6,939 nt of DNA from Alphaproteobacteria bacterium (GTDB lineage: Bacteria; Pseudomonadota; Alphaproteobacteria; Rhizobiales; Aestuariivirgaceae), in contig JAGRLX010000158.1 in assembly GCA_020441605.1 (NCBI GenBank), positions 1 to 6,939 on the forward strand, given 5' to 3'. The position numbers and the translations under genes are program-made. Under the pieces are notes generated by a model. The model ran no database searches and was not told the DNA's origin. It saw only the letters and a list, made by a program, of their open reading frames with translations. This document shows, one piece after another, positions 1 through 6,939 of this stretch. Position 1 is the stretch's first letter. Each line of letters begins with the position of its first letter.

Positions 1-809
1 AGGAAGAAGCCCACCGCATTGTGTCCGTACCACCACTGGGTCAAGGCATCCTGAACGCCGGCGAAGGCGGAATAGGACTTGGAGCCCAGGAAGGACACCG
101 GGATCGACAGGTTGTTGACGATGTGCAGCATGGCAATCGTCACGATGAAGGAAAGATAGAACCAGTTGGCCACATAGATATGCGGCTCCTTGCGCTGGAT
201 CAGAGTGCCGAAGAAGACCAGGAAGTAGGCCACCCAGACGACGGTGATCCACAGGTCGACGTACCATTCCGGCTCGGCATATTCACGGCCCTCGGTCGCA
301 CCGAGCAGATAGCCGGTGGCAGCGAGCACGATGAACAACTGGTAGCCCCAGAAGACGAACCAACCGAGATTGCCGAAGGCAAGCCGGGTGCGGCAGGTGC
401 GCTGCACGACGTAGAAGCTGGTGGTCAGAAGCGCGGTGCCGCCGAAGGCGAAGATCACCGCGGAGGTATGCAGTGGCCGCAGGCGGCCGAAATTGAACCA
501 CTCGAGGTCGGGGTTCCAGGCCGGAAATGCCAGTTGCAGGGCGACTACGACGCCCACCAGGAAGCCGACGACCCCCCAGAAAACGGTCATTATGGCACCC
601 GCCTTGACCACGCCGTCGAGATAGCCGGACTTGTCCGCCGGCGGCTTGTGCGACGTCTTGGCAAGGTAAATGATTGTCACGATCGCGGCAGCCGCGAAGA
701 TGAACATATGAATGGCGAATGGCAGGTCTTCTGCCTTAGCACCAAGCGTGATGAAGATTATGGCAATGAGCCCTAATAGGCCCAATTGCACCAAAGATCC
801 CGACCCCAT
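1..809 (-). CDS. ccoN: cbb3-type cytochrome c oxidase subunit I (CcoN), 5' part, runs off left edge
   Basis: This is the catalytic subunit of the cbb3 oxidase, an inner-membrane heme-copper enzyme that reduces O2 to water with high affinity and pumps protons. I translated the minus strand by hand; about 269 N-terminal residues are present, roughly half of the usual protein, and the rest lies beyond position 1. Family signatures are clear. [16 protein letters not shown] is near residues 109-124, where H114 matches the low-spin heme b ligand. [18 protein letters not shown] is near 176-193. [19 protein letters not shown] is near 206-224. [11 protein letters not shown] is near 259-269, where H263 matches the first CuB ligand. 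The GPHH motif and second heme ligands would lie outside the window. Several hydrophobic membrane segments are evident. Start choice: the ATG at 809 has GAGGG five bases upstream; an in-frame ATG at 821 would add four residues but has no ribosome binding site. ccoO, ccoP and ccoQ would be expected further left. A long plus-strand ORF over this region is a shadow. Confidence 0.96.
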   Translation of the reverse strand, partial: MGSGSLVQLGLLGLIAIIFITLGAKAEDLPFAIHMFIFAAAAIVTIIYLAKTSHKPPADKSGYLDGVVKAGAIMTVFWGVVGFLVGVVVALQLAFPAWNPDLEWFNFGRLRPLHTSAVIFAFGGTALLTTSFYVVQRTCRTRLAFGNLGWFVFWGYQLFIVLAATGYLLGATEGREYAEPEWYVDLWITVVWVAYFLVFFGTLIQRKEPHIYVANWFYLSFIVTIAMLHIVNNLSIPVSFLGSKSYSAFAGVQDALTQWWYGHNAVGFF

Positions 810-870
810 GATTGCCCTCATTTTGTTTGGAGTGTCGTAGCAGGCATCAGCCTTCGCCACTCGATCAGCA

Positions 871-884
871 TTGACTTGGATCAA
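871..884 (-). promoter_or_regulatory. FNR/FixK/Anr-type box upstream of ccoN
   Basis: On the minus strand the sequence is TTGATCCAAGTCAA, matching the FNR/FixK/Anr consensus TTGAT-N4-ATCAA at nine of ten defined positions. Its centre (877.5) lies 68 bp before the ccoN ATG at 809. A class II activator position (-41.5) would put the transcription start near 836 and give a leader of about 27 bases. cbb3 operons in alphaproteobacteria are classic FixK/FNR targets, so oxygen-limited activation of ccoN is the natural reading. The -10 region is weak (GATGCC or TGATGC around 843-849), as is common for activator-dependent promoters. The box is about 94 bp from the divergent kinase start, so an effect on that gene is possible but not indicated. 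Confidence 0.8.
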
Positions 885-942
885 AACCCAGCCGGGCGTG
901 GCAATCTGCGCGTGCGGAACCTTTGGTGAATTCGTGTTGATT

Positions 943-955
943 TCCAGGGCCTGGA
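943..955. repeat. Perfect short inverted repeat (TCCAGG-G-CCTGGA) before the kinase gene
   Basis: A 6-bp perfect inverted repeat with a 1-bp centre ends 17 bp before the kinase ATG. It falls between TTGATT (937-942) and GATCAT (960-965), which are spaced 17 bp like a weak -35/-10 pair. It could be an operator, but an inverted repeat of this size also arises by chance in GC-rich DNA. I recognise no regulator for it. Confidence 0.3.
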
Positions 956-971
956 CGCCGATCATTGCGAT

Positions 972-3900
972 ATGATTAAGGATTGGACGATCCTGGCGGT
1001 CGGGCTTGGCTACCTGGTGGCCCTGTTTGCGGTTGCAACCTGGGGCGACTCACAGTCCATGCGCCGTCGGGCCCGTGGCGGCCGGCCCCTGATCTATGCC
1101 CTGTCACTCGGGGTTTACTGTACGTCATGGACTTATTTCGGCAGCGTGGGAATTGCCTCGCGCACCGGTCTCGACTTTCTGCCCATCTATCTCGGGCCGA
1201 TTCTGGTCTTTGTGCTCGGCTGGCGGCTGTTGCAATCCGTTGCGGCGATATCGAAGCGGCATAATATCGCGTCCGTCGCCGACTTCCTGTCGGCGCGCTA
1301 TGGCAAGAGCGAGGCCTTGGGGGCGCTGGTGGCGGCCATCGCGGTCGTCGGGATCGTTCCCTACATTTCCATCCAGCTGAAGGCGGTGGCAACGTCGCTG
1401 CAGGTCATCCTCACCGGACCGCAAGGGTCGGAGGATATCCTCAACCCGGTCCATGGCATTGACGAATTGTCGATTGCCGTGGCGGTCACCATGGGTGCCT
1501 TCGCCATCCTGTTCGGCACCCGTCATATCGACACCACGGAGCATCAGGATGGGATGATCCTGGCAATTGCGGTCGAATCGATCGTCAAGCTGGTGGCGTT
1601 CGTCGCGGTAGGCCTGTTCGTCGTCTATGGAATCATGGGTGGAACCAGCAACTTCCTCGAGCGGGCTTCGGCGGCGCCGCAGGTCACCGGCCTGTTCTCG
1701 CGGGGCCTGGACGGCGGACGCTGGCTGACCATGACCTTCCTGGCCGCCTGCGCCATCATCCTGCTGCCGCGCCAGTTCCACGTCGCGGCGGTCGAGAATG
1801 CCAGCCGGGACGAAATACGCCGCGCCGCCTGGCTGTTCCCTGCCTATTTGGTGGCGATCAACCTGTTCGTCGTGCCGATCGCCGTGGCCGGCCTCATCAT
1901 GTTGCCGCTCGGTTTCGACGGCGATACCTTTGTGCTGGCTCTCCCGGTCGAGGCGCGCAGCGGGCTGTTCACCATGATCGCCTTTCTCGGAGGCCTCTCG
2001 GCGTCCACTGCTATGGTTATCGTCGAATGCATTGCGCTCTCCATCATGGTCTGCAACAACATGGTGGTGCCGCTGTTGCTGCGCCGTTACCGGGAGGACC
2101 GGTCGTCGCTGCACCAGGACATGGGCGAACGCCTTGTCCTGATCCGGCGCTGGGCCATCGTGCTCATCCTGGCGTTGGCCTATGCTTATTACCGCATGAT
2201 CGGCTCGTCGGCGGCGCTTGCCCAGGTCGGCCTGATCTCGTTTGCTGCCGTTGCCCAGCTGGCGCCGGCCTTCTTTGGCGGCCTGGTCTGGCGGCGGGCA
2301 ACCGCCCGTGGCGCGATGGCGGGCATCGCCGCAGGTTCCGCCGTTTGGCTCTACACCCTGTTGCTGCCGTCCTTTGCCGATGCCGGCTGGATCGGGCGCG
2401 GCTTCCTGGATTCGGGACCCATGGGGCTTGGGCTCCTGCGGCCACGCATGCTGTTCCACATGGAGTTCGATCCGCTCACCCATGGCGTCCTGTGGAGCAT
2501 GATCGTCAATATCACCACCTATGTGGTGGTATCGCTGTCGCGGCTGCCCAGCCCGATCGAGCGGGTACAGGCCTCGAGCTTTGTGGCCCATGATCTTCAG
2601 GCGGCCACGGGAACGGGCTTCCGCCTGTGGCGGACCACGGTGTCGGCCGAGCGGCTGGAAGCGACCGTGGCGCGCTACATCGGTACGTCGCGGGCCAGGG
2701 CGGCCTTCCTCGAGTATTTTAGCCAGCGTGGCCTGCCAAGTCAGTCCGGGCAGGAGGCCGACATCCGGCTGTTCCGGTTCGCCGAGCATCTGCTGGCCAG
2801 CGCTGTCGGTGTTGCTTCGGCCAGGCTGGTCATCGCTCTGATGCTCGAACGCCACTCCTCCCATGCCCGCGGCGCCATGCGCCTGCTGGACGATGCGTCG
2901 GCCGCCATTCAACACAATCGCGACATCCTGCAGTCGGCCATCGACAATGTCGGCCATGGCATCGCCGTGTTCGATCCCGACATGACGCTGATCTGCTGGA
3001 ACAACCAGTTCCAGGACTATCTCGATCTCGGCAACGATCTGACCCGGGTCGGTGCGCCGATGGATGAAATTGTTCGGGCCTTCCTGGAAAAGACCGCAGG
3101 CGCATCCGACCGTGGCGGCGAGCGGATCCGGCAACTGGCCCTGACACATGAAGCCTTCCGCGAGCGGATGCGGGAGACAGGGCGGGTGCTGGAAGTGAGA
3201 TCAAGCGCCATGCCGGGTGGCGGCGTGGTGGTCACCTTCATCGATGCGACCGAGAGCGTGCTGGCTGCCGAAGCCTTGCAGCGGGCCAACGAATCGCTTG
3301 AGCGGCGGGTCGTGGAACGCACGTCTGAGTTGACCCGGCTCAACGGCGAACTGGTGGCGGCCAAGGCCGAGGCCGAAGCGGCCAATCTGTCGAAGACGCG
3401 GTTCATCGCAGCCGCAAGCCACGATATCCTGCAGCCGCTCAATGCCGCCCGCCTGTTCACGTCCAGCCTGGTCGAACGGACCAAGCGCACCCGCGATTCG
3501 GATCTAGCCCGCAATGTTGATGCTTCGCTTGAGGCGGTCGAGGAGATCCTCTCGGCGCTGCTCGATATCTCGCGTCTCGATGCCGGCGCGATGAAGGCCG
3601 ATATTGCGCCTTTCCGCATCGACGAAATCCTCCAGGCGCTGGCACTGGAGTTCGGTCCCGTGGCGTTGAAGAAGGGGCTGCGGCTCAAGGTGGTGCCCTG
3701 CGGTCTCACGGTCGTCTCCGACCGCAAGCTGCTGCGGCGGGTCATGCAAAATCTGATGGCCAATGCGATCAAGTACACGCCGTCGGGAAAGGTGCTGATG
3801 GGCTGCCGCCGGACTGGTTCGCATCTGCGGATCGAAGTGCATGATTCAGGGCCCGGCATTCCCGAAGAAAAGCGCGAGATCATTTTCCAGGAATTCCAGC

Positions 3901-4493
3901 GGCTCCATGGAGATGACGAAGAGACGGGCGGACTTGGCCTTGGCCTGTCGATCGTCGAGCGGATCGGACGGGTCCTCGGAGCGCCGGTGAAGGTGCGATC
4001 GAAGCCGGGACACGGCAGCTGTTTCACCATTGAGGTTCCTGTCGCGGCCGCCAGCATCGCTCCGCCGGCGCCGGCTAAACCACAGCCGGTCCGGCCAGCC
4101 GGACTTGTCGGAGCCGTCAATGTTCTGGTCATCGACAACGAAAAGGCGATCCTCGACGGCATGGACGCCCTGCTGAGCGACTGGGGCTACCTGGTTCAGC
4201 GGGCGCGCACGGCGTCCGAGGCCCTGGCCGCGTTCGAGACAGTGACAGGTCGCGTCGATCTCATCTTCGCCGACTACCATCTGGTTCGCGACGATGGCAT
4301 CTCGGTGATCGGCAAGCTGCGCAAGCGGGCACGGCGCCATATTCCAGCGGTGCTGATTACCGCCGACAGGACGCCGGCCGTAGCCGATCTGGCGCTAGCC
4401 CACGACATCCATGTGCTGCGCAAGCCGGTGAAGCCGGCGGCCCTACGTGCCGCCATTGCCCATGTGATCATCCGTGCCGAAGCGGCCGAGTAG
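972..4493 (+). CDS. Hybrid sensor kinase with SLC5/PutP-like transporter domain (CrbS/MxtR-like)
   Basis: This membrane sensor histidine kinase (1173 aa) has a transporter-like input domain. Residues 1 to about 525 form a sodium/solute symporter-family domain with roughly 13 hydrophobic segments and the family-typical stretch [17 protein letters not shown] (50-66). Residues about 535-640 are a cytoplasmic STAC-like linker. A PAS domain (about 650-765) is followed by a coiled coil (about 765-808). The kinase core has phosphoacceptor H817 in [14 protein letters not shown], an N box [11 protein letters not shown] (926-936), a G1 box DSGPGIP (958-964) and a G2 box GLGLGLSIV (987-995). A proline/alanine-rich linker (about 1026-1044) leads to a receiver domain with D1055, phosphoacceptor D1101, T1130 and K1151. 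All key residues are intact. Length and domain order match CrbS of Vibrio and MxtR of Pseudomonas, which with a LuxR-type partner activate acetate metabolism; the real signal here is unknown. CbrA is related but lacks the C-terminal receiver. The start at 972 has no clear ribosome binding site. The gene converges on the response regulator. Confidence 0.93.
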   Translation: MIKDWTILAVGLGYLVALFAVATWGDSQSMRRRARGGRPLIYALSLGVYCTSWTYFGSVGIASRTGLDFLPIYLGPILVFVLGWRLLQSVAAISKRHNIASVADFLSARYGKSEALGALVAAIAVVGIVPYISIQLKAVATSLQVILTGPQGSEDILNPVHGIDELSIAVAVTMGAFAILFGTRHIDTTEHQDGMILAIAVESIVKLVAFVAVGLFVVYGIMGGTSNFLERASAAPQVTGLFSRGLDGGRWLTMTFLAACAIILLPRQFHVAAVENASRDEIRRAAWLFPAYLVAINLFVVPIAVAGLIMLPLGFDGDTFVLALPVEARSGLFTMIAFLGGLSASTAMVIVECIALSIMVCNNMVVPLLLRRYREDRSSLHQDMGERLVLIRRWAIVLILALAYAYYRMIGSSAALAQVGLISFAAVAQLAPAFFGGLVWRRATARGAMAGIAAGSAVWLYTLLLPSFADAGWIGRGFLDSGPMGLGLLRPRMLFHMEFDPLTHGVLWSMIVNITTYVVVSLSRLPSPIERVQASSFVAHDLQAATGTGFRLWRTTVSAERLEATVARYIGTSRARAAFLEYFSQRGLPSQSGQEADIRLFRFAEHLLASAVGVASARLVIALMLERHSSHARGAMRLLDDASAAIQHNRDILQSAIDNVGHGIAVFDPDMTLICWNNQFQDYLDLGNDLTRVGAPMDEIVRAFLEKTAGASDRGGERIRQLALTHEAFRERMRETGRVLEVRSSAMPGGGVVVTFIDATESVLAAEALQRANESLERRVVERTSELTRLNGELVAAKAEAEAANLSKTRFIAAASHDILQPLNAARLFTSSLVERTKRTRDSDLARNVDASLEAVEEILSALLDISRLDAGAMKADIAPFRIDEILQALALEFGPVALKKGLRLKVVPCGLTVVSDRKLLRRVMQNLMANAIKYTPSGKVLMGCRRTGSHLRIEVHDSGPGIPEEKREIIFQEFQRLHGDDEETGGLGLGLSIVERIGRVLGAPVKVRSKPGHGSCFTIEVPVAAASIAPPAPAKPQPVRPAGLVGAVNVLVIDNEKAILDGMDALLSDWGYLVQRARTASEALAAFETVTGRVDLIFADYHLVRDDGISVIGKLRKRARRHIPAVLITADRTPAVADLALAHDIHVLRKPVKPAALRAAIAHVIIRAEAAE

Positions 4494-4498
4494 GGCGC

Positions 4499-5149
4499 TC
4501 AGATACCTTCGGCGGTGCCGTCGATCCGGTTGGCGGCGATCACCGCCTGGGTGCGGCTAGAGACATTGAGTTTCTGGAGGATGGCAGAGACATGGGCCTT
4601 GATGGTGGCCTCCGAGACATTGAGCTCGTAGGCGATCTGCTTGTTGAGCAACCCCTCGCGCAGCATCATGAGTACCCGGATCTGCTGGGCGGTGAGGGTG
4701 GCGATGCGGCGGGCGATCTCGTCGGCCTCCTTGTCGGCGGTAGATGCCTGGTCGTAGCCGGGCGGCACCCAGATGTCGCCGCGCAGGACGGCGTTGATCG
4801 CATCGATGATCGTTTCGGTACCCGAAGACTTGGGGATGAAGCCGGATGCCCCAAGGCCCAGGGCCTTCTGCACCAGTCCCTGATCTTCGGCGGCTGTCAC
4901 GATCACCACCGGAATGTTTGGATATTGGGCACGCAGGAAGATCAGGCCCGACAGACCCTGCACGCCGGGCATGCGTAGGTCGAGTAACACCAGATCGAGG
5001 GCATCGTTGCGATCAAGCTCGGTGCGGGCCACGTCGAGCGAGCCGGCTTGGGAAATCGTGGCATTGGCAATGCCGCTGGCGATCGCTTGTCTGAGTGCTT
5101 CCCGAAACAGCGGGTGGTCATCGACGATCAGGATGCGAGTTGCCGCCAA
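4499..5149 (-). CDS. NarL/LuxR-family response regulator (CrbR/ErdR-like), TTG start
   Basis: This is a two-component transcription factor of 216 aa, the usual length. The receiver domain (about 5-125) has the acidic pair D10/D11, phosphoacceptor D57 in [13 protein letters not shown]85 and K107 in GFIPKSS. The LuxR-type helix-turn-helix (about 150-207) carries [20 protein letters not shown] and the recognition-helix region [18 protein letters not shown]. The HTH stretch [20 protein letters not shown] resembles CrbR/ErdR regulators, which are partners of SSS-domain hybrid kinases. The gene lies tail to tail with such a kinase, 5 bp between stops, which supports cognate pairing. In gammaproteobacteria this pair drives acs and other acetate-use genes; targets here are not visible, and no acs gene is in the window. 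The start codon is TTG at 5149, supported by a strong upstream GGGGAGGA; no ATG is available in frame nearby. It lies 32 bp downstream of the 228-aa gene on the same strand and is probably in its operon. Confidence 0.92.
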   Translation of the reverse strand: MAATRILIVDDHPLFREALRQAIASGIANATISQAGSLDVARTELDRNDALDLVLLDLRMPGVQGLSGLIFLRAQYPNIPVVIVTAAEDQGLVQKALGLGASGFIPKSSGTETIIDAINAVLRGDIWVPPGYDQASTADKEADEIARRIATLTAQQIRVLMMLREGLLNKQIAYELNVSEATIKAHVSAILQKLNVSSRTQAVIAANRIDGTAEGI

Positions 5150-5157
5150 ATGCCCGT

Positions 5158-5165
5158 TCCTCCCC
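5158..5165 (-). promoter_or_regulatory. Strong ribosome binding site that decides the TTG start of the response regulator
   Basis: The minus strand reads GGGGAGGA, with the GGAGG core at 5159-5163 and nine bases to the TTG at 5149. The preceding in-frame codon is CAT, and no alternative ATG precedes the conserved [10 protein letters not shown] start of the receiver domain. The site therefore fixes the start. Confidence 0.75.
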
Positions 5166-5181
5166 AGCCGTAGTCAGTGTT

Positions 5182-5868
5182 TCATTCTTCGCTTATGCAG
5201 GCCCCGAGATCAAGCGCCGCCTTGCCCTGGGCCATCATCCGTTCGAAGCTCTCTGCGAAGGTGCGGCGCATCCATGGCACGTCGGGGGCCTGCCAGTTGG
5301 GCTTGAGGCCGCAGACCATGTCGAAGAAGGCGATGGCCGTGGCCGGATTCTCGGCGACATTCTCGCGGAACGCGTCCCAGAAGTGCGGATCGTCGGTCGC
5401 CTTGGCCGCTTGCGGTTCGCTATCGCCGGCCTCGTTCAGAACAGCGGCTGCCACCGAAAGGCAAAAGCTGGTGTAGGCGTAGCCTTCGGGCCAGCGCTGC
5501 AATGGGTGGTCGGCGGCGGCGGCGATTGCCGGAAGGCCTTCCGATTTTCGGCCGATGGCGGTGATCGGGTTGGTGGCAAGAAGTTCCTTGAGCATCAGGC
5601 CTGCGGCATAGATGATGAAGTCATGCCGGTCGATGTCGGCCAGGTGCTTGGTCTGGTCGAAGGCCTGGCGCCAGCGCGAAAATGCCTCTGCCAGTGCGGC
5701 ATGGTCGACGGCAGCCACCAGTCCGGTGTCCTTGAACAGCAGTTCGAGGTTGCGTTCGAAGGACCAGAGGATGGTGCGAAACCGCCGGGCCTCATGGGAA
5801 AGGTCATCGACCTTCCGGACTTCCGATTTCAATGGCGTCAACATCGTGGCGTAATACTCCTGATCCAT
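5182..5868 (-). CDS. Conserved-looking hypothetical protein, 228 aa, upstream of response regulator
   Basis: I do not recognise this protein. It is predicted soluble: no signal peptide and no convincing membrane segment. It looks mostly alpha-helical, with an acidic C-terminus ending CISEE. Possible landmarks are a charged N-terminal helix region (about 12-45, containing [19 protein letters not shown]), a central [19 protein letters not shown] (about 80-98), an aromatic stretch [20 protein letters not shown] (about 124-143), and a C-terminal [19 protein letters not shown] (about 159-177). It has no visible nucleotide-binding or catalytic motif. Coding character is good: composition and codon use match the neighbours, and the frame is open for 687 bases. 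The start at 5868 has a poor ribosome binding site; the ATG at 5844 (residue 9) is an alternative. Its stop is 32 bp before the regulator's TTG start, so the two genes are likely one transcript. An accessory signalling role is inference from position only. Confidence 0.75.
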   Translation of the reverse strand: MDQEYYATMLTPLKSEVRKVDDLSHEARRFRTILWSFERNLELLFKDTGLVAAVDHAALAEAFSRWRQAFDQTKHLADIDRHDFIIYAAGLMLKELLATNPITAIGRKSEGLPAIAAAADHPLQRWPEGYAYTSFCLSVAAAVLNEAGDSEPQAAKATDDPHFWDAFRENVAENPATAIAFFDMVCGLKPNWQAPDVPWMRRTFAESFERMMAQGKAALDLGACISEE

Positions 5869-5970
5869 ACTATCGCGAAGCGGCGTCTGATCAAATCGCT
5901 AACTGATCACGCTCGCCTGTTGCAAAAACTCGCAAATCGCGGTCTGGATGGAGGCAAGAGAGGGAAATTC
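5869..5970. promoter_or_regulatory. Divergent intergenic region with direct and inverted short repeats (maeB / 228-aa gene)
   Basis: This 102-bp gap separates two divergent genes and must hold at least one promoter. Two CTGATCA copies (5887-5893 and 5903-5909) lie 16 bp apart; each includes the palindrome TGATCA. Next come TTGCAAA (5920-5926) and TCGCAAA (5930-5936), one helical turn apart, which also contain the inverted repeat TTGC-N8-GCAA (5920-5935). These are plausible operator elements. Repeated GCAAA motifs resemble sites of regulators of short-chain acyl/acetate metabolism, but that comparison is from memory and weak. A clear -35/-10 pair is not evident. Confidence 0.4.
5958..5964 (+). 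promoter_or_regulatory. Ribosome binding site of malic enzyme gene
   Basis: GAGAGGG lies six bases before the ATG at 5971 and supports that start over the internal in-frame ATG at 5983 (residue 5). Confidence 0.7.
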
Positions 5971-6939
5971 ATGTCATCGCCCATGTCCAGCGACCTTAAG
6001 TCAGGCGCGCTTATCTACCATGCGGAGCCGAAACCCGGAAAACTCGAAGTGCGGGCGACCAAGCCCCTGGGCAACCAGCGCGACATGGCGCTGGCCTATT
6101 CGCCGGGCGTGGCCGCCGTCTCGGAAGCAATCCATGCCGATCCTGCCAGCGTGTCGCGCTATACGGCGCGGGCCAACCTGGTGGCGGTGATATCGAACGG
6201 CACGGCGGTCCTCGGCCTTGGCAATATCGGTCCGCTGGCCGCCAAGCCGGTGATGGAGGGCAAGGCCGTCCTATTCAAAAAATTCGCCGACATCGACGTG
6301 TTCGACATCGAGGTGGCCGAAACTGACGTGACCCGCTTCGTCGATACGGTGGCAGCGCTGGAACCGACCTTCGGCGGCATCAATCTCGAAGACATCAAGG
6401 CCCCGGAATGCTTCGAAATCGAGCAGCAACTGCGCGAGCGCATGAACATCCCGGTGTTCCACGACGATCAGCACGGCACGGCGGTGATCGTCGGTGCGGC
6501 GGTGGTCAACGGCCTGACGCTGGCCGGCAAGGACATTGCCAGGGTGAAGATCGTCGCTTCGGGTGCGGGGGCGGCGGCGCTGGCCTGCCTCAACCAGCTG
6601 GTGAGTCTCGGGGCCAGCCGCAGCAACATCTGGGTCACCGATCTGGAAGGCGTCGTCTATCGTGGCCGCGAAAAGCTGATGGACCGATGGAAGGACGCCT
6701 TTGCCCAGAAAACGTCGGCGCGAACGCTCGCCGATGTGATTGGCGGAGCCGATATCTTTCTCGGTCTTTCCGCCGGCGGCGTGCTGAAGCCCGAGATGGT
6801 CAGGGCTATGGCTCCCGATCCGTTAATCCTGGCGCTGGCCAATCCCAACCCGGAGATAATGCCGGAAGATGCCATCGCGGCAAGGCCCGATGCGATGATC
6901 TGCACCGGACGGTCAGACTATCCCAACCAGGTCAACAAC
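5971..6939 (+). CDS. maeB: MaeB-type malic enzyme (oxaloacetate-decarboxylating), N-terminal 323 aa, runs off right edge
   Basis: This cytoplasmic enzyme oxidatively decarboxylates malate to pyruvate and CO2, feeding acetyl-CoA synthesis during growth on C4 acids or acetate. The 323 residues present cover most of the malic domain and NAD(P)-binding region. Catalytic landmarks are Y43 in LAYSPGVA, K98 in [12 protein letters not shown]140/D141 in [14 protein letters not shown], and D165/D166 in FHDDQHGTA. The nucleotide fold shows [18 protein letters not shown] (193-210) with D225 at the end of the next strand. Later motifs are [24 protein letters not shown] and [13 protein letters not shown] at the edge. 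The sequence closely resembles rhizobial DME/TME enzymes, which usually carry a C-terminal phosphotransacetylase-like domain; whether this one does lies outside the window. NAD versus NADP preference cannot be settled from what is visible, so the symbol is by family. The gene is divergent from the 228-aa gene. Confidence 0.95.
   Translation, partial: MSSPMSSDLKSGALIYHAEPKPGKLEVRATKPLGNQRDMALAYSPGVAAVSEAIHADPASVSRYTARANLVAVISNGTAVLGLGNIGPLAAKPVMEGKAVLFKKFADIDVFDIEVAETDVTRFVDTVAALEPTFGGINLEDIKAPECFEIEQQLRERMNIPVFHDDQHGTAVIVGAAVVNGLTLAGKDIARVKIVASGAGAAALACLNQLVSLGASRSNIWVTDLEGVVYRGREKLMDRWKDAFAQKTSARTLADVIGGADIFLGLSAGGVLKPEMVRAMAPDPLILALANPNPEIMPEDAIAARPDAMICTGRSDYPNQVNN

Noticed and set aside
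21..776. 251-codon plus-strand frame at the left end
   Set aside because: The opposite strand encodes CcoN with clear heme and copper ligand motifs; this frame is its complement and resembles nothing.
897..915. Possible sigma-54 promoter (TGGCA-like) before the kinase
   Set aside because: TGGCA is present, but the GC element is not at the required spacing from the GG, so the -24/-12 pattern fails.
972..2550. Separate sodium/solute symporter gene
   Set aside because: The transporter-like region continues without a stop into the PAS, kinase and receiver domains, so it is one fused protein rather than a permease gene next to a kinase.
1125..3149. 674-codon open frame on the minus strand inside the kinase gene
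   Set aside because: It lies wholly antisense to a gene with unmistakable conserved domains. Its translation is low-complexity, rich in R, G, D, Q and H, with no domain, as expected from the complementary frame of GC-rich coding DNA.
3017..4162. 381-codon minus-strand frame over the kinase core
   Set aside because: It is antisense to the H, N and G boxes of the kinase. Its translation is rich in S, R and A with no recognisable motif, so it is a shadow frame.
4494..4498. Bidirectional terminator between kinase and regulator
   Set aside because: Only five bases separate the stop codons and I saw no stem-loop with a T run there.
1..6939. tRNA, rRNA, CRISPR, insertion sequence, prophage or attachment-site signals
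   Set aside because: I saw none. The window is densely filled by ordinary coding sequence of uniform composition, with two short divergent gaps (about 160 and 100 bp) and no gene-free stretch over 300 bases.

Overview
The window reads as chromosomal DNA of a free-living or facultatively microaerobic alphaproteobacterium, probably near the Hyphomicrobiales/Rhodospirillales. Codon use is GC-rich throughout. The CcoN and malic enzyme sequences resemble rhizobial homologues. An FNR/FixK-type box sits in front of ccoN. Assignment below class is inference. There are no mobile elements, RNA genes, CRISPR arrays or signs of recent transfer.

Layout. (1) Positions 1-809, minus strand: the N-terminal half of ccoN, the catalytic subunit of cbb3 cytochrome oxidase, running off the left edge. 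(2) Positions 810-971: a divergent intergenic region with an FNR/FixK/Anr-type palindrome and a second short inverted repeat. (3) Positions 972-4493, plus strand: a 1173-aa hybrid sensor kinase in which a sodium/solute symporter (SLC5/PutP-like) membrane domain is fused to a STAC-like linker, a PAS domain, a histidine kinase core and a receiver domain. This is the CrbS/MxtR architecture. (4) Positions 4499-5149, minus strand: a NarL/LuxR-type response regulator, CrbR/ErdR-like, converging on the kinase with only 5 bp between stop codons. (5) Positions 5182-5868, minus strand: an unrecognised 228-aa soluble protein, probably co-transcribed with the regulator. (6) Positions 5869-5970: a divergent promoter region with short repeats. 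(7) Positions 5971-6939, plus strand: the N-terminal 323 residues of a MaeB-type malic enzyme, running off the right edge.

How the genes may work together. In gammaproteobacteria, CrbS/CrbR (MxtR/ErdR) switches on acetyl-CoA synthetase and acetate use. Here the same kind of system lies between a high-affinity terminal oxidase and a malic enzyme (malate to pyruvate plus CO2). That places a carboxylate-sensing candidate at the acetate/C4-acid/respiration node. The physical linkage is seen directly; a regulatory link is inference. The least explained element is the 228-aa gene directly upstream of the regulator, a candidate accessory component of the signalling system.
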